Assembly: GCA_002321305.1 (NCBI GenBank)
Contig: DCMF01000124.1
Coordinates: 1 to 27,258, forward strand
Direction: 5' to 3'
From: Verrucomicrobia bacterium UBA1629
GTDB lineage: Bacteria; Verrucomicrobiota; Kiritimatiellia; RFP12; UBA1067
Length of the DNA stretch: 27,258 bases
Part shown: piece by piece, positions 22,294 to 27,258 of the stretch
Layout: each line of letters starts with the position of its first letter
Position numbering within the stretch: the first letter of the stretch is position 1
The notes under the pieces: generated by a model
Databases searched by the model: none
Told to the model about the DNA's origin: nothing
What the model saw: the letters and a program-made list of their open reading frames with translations, nothing else
Position numbers and translations under genes: made by a program

Positions 22294-23337
22294 ATGAAAA
22301 GATCTCGATGGTTCGCTCTATTGCTCGTGCTTGAGGTGACTTCTCCGAAAGTTGCCTTTGGCGAGTCGTTTCGATTCCCATCGCCGGGAGCTCTCGTCGT
22401 AGGAGCCGATTCGGTCTTGTCGGGAAGGCTTGCGGAAGACAAGTCGGGCGTCTTTATGGAAATCGGAAGTGAGAGACAGGACGAGGTGCGCGTGAGAGCG
22501 ATTCCCAGGGGCATCTTTTTTGACTTGCGTAGGCTGGTCAGGGCAATAGACGGGGCGGACTGCATTGTCATCGGGAAAAGGGAAGGATCAGGAATCTTGT
22601 TGGAATGGGGCGACTATTCGATCTGGCCAAGGGGAATTTCTGGAGTCCGTCCGAATCTGAATACGGTTGAGAAGTGCTCAAAGGTGATTGACAACCTGTT
22701 GTTCTACAAGCGGCTCTCGGCGAATGATGAAACACAGCTCTGCAAAGTGCTGCTTGCTGATTCCATGACTCCTGGGCGAGACCTTGCGGCGGTCTTGTTT
22801 CTGGCGTCGGATGTACCCTGTTGGCAAGGACGAAAGCAACTTTGGCGGGATGTCGTGTGCGTTGTCGGGATGCAGATGCTGAAGAGGCCGACATTTGATG
22901 GGACGAGCGTGGGCTACGTGATGGCCTTTTCGTCTTTTCTGCCGCTGTCAGTTTCCATTCCAAAACTGTTGGACGAGGCTCGAAAAGGCGGGACTCGTGG
23001 AGAAAAGGCCAAGCGTGCGGTATTGGCAATGTTGAGGGTCAGGTGTTTGTTAGGTCATCGAGATTATCCTGTAGATGACATAGATGAGATATTCAAGGAG
23101 AATTTGCCCGCGTTGACGAGAAATGACGCGAAACGTTGGGTTGCGCTGTTCGATTCTTCCAATCAGGAATTGAGGGAAAAGGCGCCTCTGGTCTTTAGCA
23201 TGATTCTCAATCTTCCTAGACCTGTCGGGTTGACCGCTGAAGAGGAACGTCGGCATTGGCTAGATGTCTGGCATTCGTGGCAATCTGAAAGTTCAAGAGC
23301 TAAAGGGAACTCGACAGAAAGTGTCTGTCCGAGATAA
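22294..23337 (+). CDS. Secreted protein of unknown function
   Basis: I do not recognise this 347-residue protein. It begins with a signal peptide (MKRSRWFALLLVLEVTSPKVAFG). The next part is beta-rich (ALVVGADSVLSGRLAEDKSGVF, GADCIVIGKREGSGILLEWGDY). From about residue 120 it becomes helical, with Leu- and Arg-rich stretches that could be HEAT-like (TRGEKAKRAVLAMLRVRCLLG, NQELREKAPLVFSMILNLPRP). The C-terminus is charged and Trp-rich (HWLDVWHSWQ). The ATG at 22294 directly follows the upstream TAG with GGGAGGAC as ribosome site, so it is translated with the HExxH protein. This suggests a partner or inhibitor of that protein, but nothing in the sequence proves it. Confidence 0.7.
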   Translation: MKRSRWFALLLVLEVTSPKVAFGESFRFPSPGALVVGADSVLSGRLAEDKSGVFMEIGSERQDEVRVRAIPRGIFFDLRRLVRAIDGADCIVIGKREGSGILLEWGDYSIWPRGISGVRPNLNTVEKCSKVIDNLLFYKRLSANDETQLCKVLLADSMTPGRDLAAVLFLASDVPCWQGRKQLWRDVVCVVGMQMLKRPTFDGTSVGYVMAFSSFLPLSVSIPKLLDEARKGGTRGEKAKRAVLAMLRVRCLLGHRDYPVDDIDEIFKENLPALTRNDAKRWVALFDSSNQELREKAPLVFSMILNLPRPVGLTAEEERRHWLDVWHSWQSESSRAKGNSTESVCPR

Positions 23338-23357
23338 GCGTGGTGGTTGTGGTGCAA

Positions 23358-23849
23358 ATGAAAAAGAAGATCGCACTGGCCGTTCTGCTGCCTATGGTCG
23401 CGTACGCGAGTTTTGCTGCATCGAAGAGGTACGGCTTTGAGTGGACGCTGTCGGTCTGGACGGAGACGCTGTCCTGGACGGAGGACAAGGGATTTCACCT
23501 GACGTTTCGGTCGTGGAACAAGCCCTCGTTGGCGATTCAAAGGGACGACGGCAGATATGATTACGTCCACCCCACTGGGGCTGGCGTGTCGCTTCAGCGA
23601 GGAAAGCGGTGCATGTTGACGAATGGGCGGGGGCGCAGCCAGTTCTTCAGAGTCTGCGCCTTGCCGCTTAATGAATCTGGTTTTGACGTGTCGTCGATGT
23701 TTCCGACCGAACATGAGGTTCTGACATTCGAACATGAGGAACGAATTTCTCGTGACGGAAAGATGCAGCATGAGCGGGTCGAAGAGAGTTCCGACTTTGA
23801 GCTCGCGCAGAAGCTGGCCGAGCAGGCGACGATCGAGGACGTCGAGTAG
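23358..23849 (+). CDS. Small secreted protein; C-terminal tail shared with a second copy
   Basis: A 163-residue protein of unknown function. MKKKIALAVLLPMVAYASFA is a clear signal peptide, so ATG 23358 is preferred over the GTG codons from 23340. The body is beta-rich with many aromatics (WTLSVWTETLSWTEDKGFHLTF). The C-terminus is helical and acidic and ends ELAQKLAEQATIEDVE. The same ending, on a 92-bp inverted repeat, occurs at 26871-26946 on the minus strand. It lies 20 bases after the previous gene and 22 before the esterase, so it belongs to the plus-strand cluster. No Shine-Dalgarno stands out. Confidence 0.7.
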   Translation: MKKKIALAVLLPMVAYASFAASKRYGFEWTLSVWTETLSWTEDKGFHLTFRSWNKPSLAIQRDDGRYDYVHPTGAGVSLQRGKRCMLTNGRGRSQFFRVCALPLNESGFDVSSMFPTEHEVLTFEHEERISRDGKMQHERVEESSDFELAQKLAEQATIEDVE

Positions 23850-23866
23850 CGCGCGGCGATTGGGCT
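23774..23866 (+). repeat. Inverted repeat, left copy (3' end of small secreted gene)
   Basis: It covers the last 25 codons of the small secreted gene, its TAG stop and about 17 bases beyond. It matches the minus-strand copy at 26855-26946 with nine differences in about 91 aligned bases. All nine differences are transitions. Homology continues past the stop codon, so it is a DNA-level duplication. Confidence 0.85.
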
Positions 23867-23871
23867 GAAGT

Positions 23872-25161
23872 ATGTTCAGGCGGACGATAGTCCTTCTCCT
23901 TCTGCCGTTGGTGGGGCTGGGCGTTTCCGCTCCTGTGAAGGATGTTCGTCCGGGCTTTGGCTACGCGGGGCGGCTCGAACCCTATCCCGTCTCAACGGAA
24001 CTGCGTCTGCGGATGGCGAAGTTCGGCATGACGGCGGGGTGGTTTCGCCGGGACGAGCTGCCGGAGGATTACGTGCGGTTCTCGCGTCCGCAGGTCAACG
24101 AGCTGCCGTATCTGCTTTTCTCGCCGAAGCGGAGCGCGACCCCAGCCCCGATGGTGGTCTACTTCGGCGGCACGGGCGAGCAGGGCACGAACCTCGTCGT
24201 CCAGTTCCGTCAGACGACGCTCTTCTCCCGCCTGACGGCGCACGAATTCCAGAAGCGTCATCCGTGCTACGTCTTTGCGCCGCTGATGCCGAAAGGCGCC
24301 GTCATGCGGGCGGCCCTGCCGGGGTCGAGCAAGCTTGCGGACTTGACGTGCGACGCGATGTACACTGTGATCGCCACGCTAAAGTCGCCCAAGGTCGACA
24401 CGAACCGCCTGTACGTGACGGGACTTTCCTGGGGCGGCGTCGCCGCGTTTGAGCTGTCGTGCGGTTTCCCCGGCCGCTTTGCGGCGTGCGTGCCGACGTC
24501 GTGCATTCAGAGTCCCGAACGGATTCCGAAGACCTCGCCGGGAAACTACTGGATGCTTTACAACGAGAATTCCTACCAGGGCGCAGCCTCTCAGCGGGCG
24601 CTCCGCCGGATCGAGGAGATCGTCCGCAGCGGCGGAGGTGACTTTCGGCGTTCGACGTTTCCCGACCGAGGGCATGACGCCTGGAGCAAGGCGTGGTGCG
24701 AGGATGCCGTCTGGGAGTGGGTGTTTGCCAAGGGCGCGCCCCGAACGAACGCCCAAGACGGACGTGCGCGTATCCTCGCCCAGGCAAAATGCACGGCGAG
24801 CGTCCCCGGCGCGGATGCCGGACACGGGCCGGAGCGCATCGTCGATGGACTGGACGCCACGGCCTACGTCTCGGCTCGTCCGGCGTGTCGTGGCGACCGC
24901 ATTGAGATCGTCTTTCCCGAACCTGTCCGGGGAAAGTTCCGCATCGTGTCCGGCCTGAAGAACGGCAGTCAACGACTTGAAAATGCTGCCGTCGAGGCTT
25001 CCACCGGAGGCGAGAAGTGGCATCGCGTGGGCCTGTTCTCCGAACGGCGCGGCGAGGTTCGGTTCACGTTGCGGCGCGTGGCCGACCGTCTGCGCATCGT
25101 CTTTGTCGGCGACCGCCCGACGGTCATGGTCATCCGCAAGATTGTCCCGGAGGACGGATGA
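23872..25161 (+). CDS. Secreted alpha/beta-hydrolase (esterase) with C-terminal discoidin-like domain
   Basis: A 429-residue exported protein (signal MFRRTIVLLLLPLVGLGVSA). The catalytic part resembles the feruloyl-esterase/PHB-depolymerase branch of alpha/beta-hydrolases: PAPMVVYFGGTGEQG near the oxyanion hole, the nucleophile elbow GLSWGG, and a C-terminal His in FPDRGHDAWSKAW. The third member of the triad is not obvious; NENSYQG lies where the acid is expected. Residues about 300-429 (GPERIVDGLDATAYVSARPA, IEIVFPEPVRGKFRIVSGLK, SGEKWH-like STGGEKWHRVGLF) match the F5/8-type C (discoidin, CBM32-like) fold, which often binds carbohydrate. A role in removing acyl groups from polysaccharides is likely but inferred. 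Its TGA overlaps the ATG of the next gene (ATGA). Confidence 0.82.
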   Translation: MFRRTIVLLLLPLVGLGVSAPVKDVRPGFGYAGRLEPYPVSTELRLRMAKFGMTAGWFRRDELPEDYVRFSRPQVNELPYLLFSPKRSATPAPMVVYFGGTGEQGTNLVVQFRQTTLFSRLTAHEFQKRHPCYVFAPLMPKGAVMRAALPGSSKLADLTCDAMYTVIATLKSPKVDTNRLYVTGLSWGGVAAFELSCGFPGRFAACVPTSCIQSPERIPKTSPGNYWMLYNENSYQGAASQRALRRIEEIVRSGGGDFRRSTFPDRGHDAWSKAWCEDAVWEWVFAKGAPRTNAQDGRARILAQAKCTASVPGADAGHGPERIVDGLDATAYVSARPACRGDRIEIVFPEPVRGKFRIVSGLKNGSQRLENAAVEASTGGEKWHRVGLFSERRGEVRFTLRRVADRLRIVFVGDRPTVMVIRKIVPEDG

Positions 25162-26852
25162 AGTTTCGTGACGGACTCCTTGTCGGCCTTGCGGTTGCGA
25201 CGGTTGCGTGTGCGCTTCCGCAGGACGCGCGGCTTGTGCGCCGAGGCGTCCGTCTGGCGACATCGTGGCGGGACGGCTTCCGCAGCACGGGCGAATACGT
25301 TGACGCAGCGCGGCGAATGGCTGCACGGGCACAGACGTCCGGCAAGTCGGTCGCCTACTGCTGTTCGCGCGGCCATGAACTGCTTCCCGTCGATCGGTCG
25401 CGCGTCCTGGCGATGTCCTGGGCGACGACGCCGAAGCCCGTGAAGTTCGGCCCTGTGCCGGAGCTGACCGAGACAGATGCGATTGTCGCCCCGTCCGACA
25501 GTTCGTTGGCTCACGCGGAGTTGTCGGCACAGGGCTATCGCATTCTCGATTCGGGCGGTGGGCTTCACTTGTGGGTGAAAGGAACGGATTGGACGTCTTC
25601 ATCGTCTACAGGTTCGCCAGCCAGACCTTGGCGCGGCGAACTCGTGCCGACGCTCGCGCTCGGCTTGGCAGTTGCCGCGTTGGTTGCCGTCGGAGGCTTT
25701 GAAGGCTTGGTGTGGGGGCTTTTGGCCTTGTCCGTGTCAATGTTCCTTTCTGCGGCAGGGTTGCATTGGACGGGCTGGACGTGCGCGGCTGTCAGCCTTG
25801 CCGTTGCCTTGGGCCTTGCCGCACGGATGCCCGCTTCTGCGAAAAGAGGCAGACGCCGGTGGCCTTGCGTGGGGGTGGCGACGTGTCTTTTCGTTGTCTA
25901 TGGCACTTTGGCGTTGACGCACACGTTCGTCGCGCCGAACGGATTGGGGACGGTTGGCGGAAAAGCCAAGCTGCTGTTGCTCTCGGCAGGTTTTCCAACT
26001 GGATTCTTCACAGACGGTTCTTTTGCGCCTTATCAGCCGACCTATCCGCCGGGGGCGGCGATGCTGGTGTTGTGTGGCTATTCGTTGGCGAACGTGAGCG
26101 GCGAGTGGCTGATTCAGCTCGTGCCGTGTCTCTGGATGTCATTGCTGTGTGGCTTTTTGCTCACGCTCGCGCCAACGTGGCCGGGGCGGCTCTTGGTGGT
26201 CGCATTCTTCCTGACGCCGCTGACGGTTCGGCTCGCGACGCTGTTCTATCCGGAGTGCCTTGTTGGGCTGTGCGTTCTCGTAGGGTGGGAGCGCATTCGG
26301 CGCGATTCGCTCGATTGGTTGGGGTGGCTTGTTCTGGGCGCGTCCGGCTGGTTCAAGAACGAGGGTCTGATTTATTTTGTCTCTCTGGCGGTCGCGGTGT
26401 TTCTGTTGCGTTCTTCGGATTTGCGCATTCGGCTTCTGCTGCGCATTGTCAGCGGTGCGCTGTTGCCGGTTGTCTGGCAGTGCGGGTGTCGATTGGTGGG
26501 TGCCTCGCTCGACGGCTATGTGCCGCTTTGTCAGATGAGCGAGGCAAAAGGCTTCGCGGCGTTCGTACGGATGGCGCGATATGCGCTATTGGAGCCGTGG
26601 CGTTATGGCTTCGCCTTTCCCGTTGGCTTGGTTGTGCTTGCCCGTCGTTCTTGGCGTGGGCCTTCTGCACTTGGAGCGGTCTGTCTGGGCGTGGTATTCA
26701 TGGTCGGCTGCTTCGGAGCAATCTTCGCGCTCAGCGGAGCTGCCGACTTCAACTGGCACCTCGACAGCGTGGAGCGGCTGCTTTGGGTTCCCGCGCTGTT
26801 GCTCGTGCGCGAGATCATCGCGGCACAAGAGTCTAAACGCAAAGCAGGATAA
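25158..26852 (+). CDS. Polytopic membrane protein, GT-C glycosyltransferase-like
   Basis: A 564-residue protein. One N-terminal hydrophobic segment is followed by a soluble part of about 150 residues (AYCCSRGHELLPVDRSRVLAM, DAIVAPSDSSLAHAELSAQ), then about ten membrane helices from residue 155 on. The layout and the phrase GWFKNEGLIYFVSLAVAVFLL resemble family 39/ArnT-like GT-C glycosyltransferases of PVC bacteria, which use polyprenyl-linked sugars. Loop phrases include GFFTDGSFAPYQPTYPPGAAML. The usual catalytic acidic pair near the first loop cannot be placed with certainty, so the enzymatic call is tentative. The ATG at 25158 overlaps the esterase stop, with GGAGGACGG as ribosome site. 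The two genes are translationally coupled. It converges with the minus-strand fragment at 26871. Confidence 0.7.
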   Translation: MKFRDGLLVGLAVATVACALPQDARLVRRGVRLATSWRDGFRSTGEYVDAARRMAARAQTSGKSVAYCCSRGHELLPVDRSRVLAMSWATTPKPVKFGPVPELTETDAIVAPSDSSLAHAELSAQGYRILDSGGGLHLWVKGTDWTSSSSTGSPARPWRGELVPTLALGLAVAALVAVGGFEGLVWGLLALSVSMFLSAAGLHWTGWTCAAVSLAVALGLAARMPASAKRGRRRWPCVGVATCLFVVYGTLALTHTFVAPNGLGTVGGKAKLLLLSAGFPTGFFTDGSFAPYQPTYPPGAAMLVLCGYSLANVSGEWLIQLVPCLWMSLLCGFLLTLAPTWPGRLLVVAFFLTPLTVRLATLFYPECLVGLCVLVGWERIRRDSLDWLGWLVLGASGWFKNEGLIYFVSLAVAVFLLRSSDLRIRLLLRIVSGALLPVVWQCGCRLVGASLDGYVPLCQMSEAKGFAAFVRMARYALLEPWRYGFAFPVGLVVLARRSWRGPSALGAVCLGVVFMVGCFGAIFALSGAADFNWHLDSVERLLWVPALLLVREIIAAQESKRKAG

Positions 26853-26854
26853 AG

Positions 26855-26946
26855 TCTCAACCGCCGTGCGCTACTCGACATCCTCGATCGTCGCCTGCTC
26901 GGCCAGTTTCTGCGCGAGTTCAAGGTCAGGACTCTCTTCGACCCGC
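26855..26946 (-). repeat. Inverted repeat, right copy
   Basis: The counterpart of 23774-23866 in opposite orientation. It covers the last 25 codons, the stop and flanking bases of the minus-strand fragment. With the left copy it brackets the esterase and membrane-protein genes. Confidence 0.85.
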
Positions 26947-27071
26947 CCGTTCTCGCTCCGCCAAAATTCGAACGCCTTGTTGTCGCGCATCTTGACCTCC
27001 CACTGCCATTTTCCGTCCTTGTCATAGTGATGCACAATCTTTTCTCTCGCCACTTTATGTTCATCAATCAC
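26871..27071 (-). pseudogene. 5'-truncated paralogue of the small secreted gene
   Basis: A 66-codon frame starting at GTG 27071 (MIDEHKVAREKIVHHYDKDG) and ending ELAQKLAEQATIEDVE, like the plus-strand gene at 23358. Besides the near-identical last 25 residues, the parts before it share EHKV/EHEV and a DGK turn. There is no signal peptide and no ribosome site. A stop lies in frame shortly upstream, near 27106. It is most likely a decayed or truncated copy. A functional short gene coupled to the frame that ends at 27076 cannot be excluded. Confidence 0.55.
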
Positions 27072-27075
27072 TGTA

Positions 27076-27258
27076 TCAACTGTTCCGGTTAAATATTGCT
27101 TCGGCGATTAAATATGGAGGCTCTGTTTCCCATGAACAATAAACTCCGATCCGTATGGCTCTCGCTACCGCTTCGCAGAATAGGCCGACGAAAGGCTGCC
27201 AATTCTCCGAAAACGGCATGGAAAGCGATTGTTTTGGCCTCTTCAGAGGTTTGTGAAA
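27076..27258 (-). other. Open frame running in from the right edge (possible C-terminus of a gene)
   Basis: On the minus strand one frame is open from the window edge to TGA at 27078-27076. It includes MPFSENWQPFVGLFCEAVARA, cut here after 21 of its visible residues at the 20-residue reporting limit: readable parts are SENWQPFVGLFCEAV and WETEPPYLIAEAIFNRNS. It reads protein-like and ends five bases before the GTG of the truncated paralogue. It could be the upstream part of that gene, separated by a frameshift, or the end of another gene. No domain is recognised. Confidence 0.35.

Noticed and set aside
1..27258. tRNA, rRNA or riboswitch genes
   Set aside because: No cloverleaf with a T-loop GTTCRA-type signature, no rRNA stretch and no known riboswitch core was recognised on either strand by eye.

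Overview
The window reads as chromosomal DNA of a GC-rich, Gram-negative-type bacterium, most likely from the PVC group (Kiritimatiellae, Lentisphaerae or Verrucomicrobia). This assignment is inferred from gene content: an ExbB/ExbD/TPR set behind pyruvate phosphate dikinase, a butyrate-kinase-type enzyme paired with Pta, a RAYT transposase of the two-domain type, many signal peptides, and a probable type III secretion chaperone. No rRNA, tRNA or CRISPR array is visible.

Layout. Positions 1-19,440 are almost entirely minus-strand. From high to low coordinates they hold: a CesT-like chaperone with a 947-residue protein of unknown function (candidate type III effector); a TadB-like pilus/secretion membrane protein behind a 22-codon leader ORF; a ParC/GyrA-type topoisomerase subunit; tatA-uvrC-EamA transporter; buk-pta; ppdK-exbB-exbD-TPR; a decayed RAYT transposase; and a secreted alpha-galactosidase that runs off the left edge. 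A truncated AddB/RecB-like nuclease gene and a pncC/cinA-type gene (19.54-20.28 kb, plus strand) mark the change of strand. From 20.6 to 26.85 kb the plus strand carries secreted or membrane proteins: an HExxH protein, two unknown secreted proteins, an esterase with a C-terminal discoidin-like domain, and a polytopic membrane protein resembling GT-C glycosyltransferases. This part is visibly more AT-rich in places and looks accessory. A second, minus-strand copy of the 3' end of one small gene closes the window.

How it works together. buk, pta and ppdK interconvert acyl-phosphates, acyl-CoA, pyruvate and PEP, which suits fermentative energy conservation. ExbB/ExbD/TPR would energise the envelope. 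The alpha-galactosidase, esterase and HExxH protein point to extracellular breakdown of host or plant polymers.

The most informative pattern is regulatory. Every transcription unit of the minus-strand block, apart from the decayed transposase, starts with the same compact promoter: an extended -10 box (TGnTATAAT) followed almost at once by GCGC. At three places a start codon lies exactly where transcription should begin, suggesting leaderless mRNA. Other points of interest are a probable CTG start for uvrC overlapping the tatA stop, a terminator whose U-tract runs into the next promoter, the chaperone/effector pair, and a 92-bp inverted repeat whose two copies differ only by transitions.
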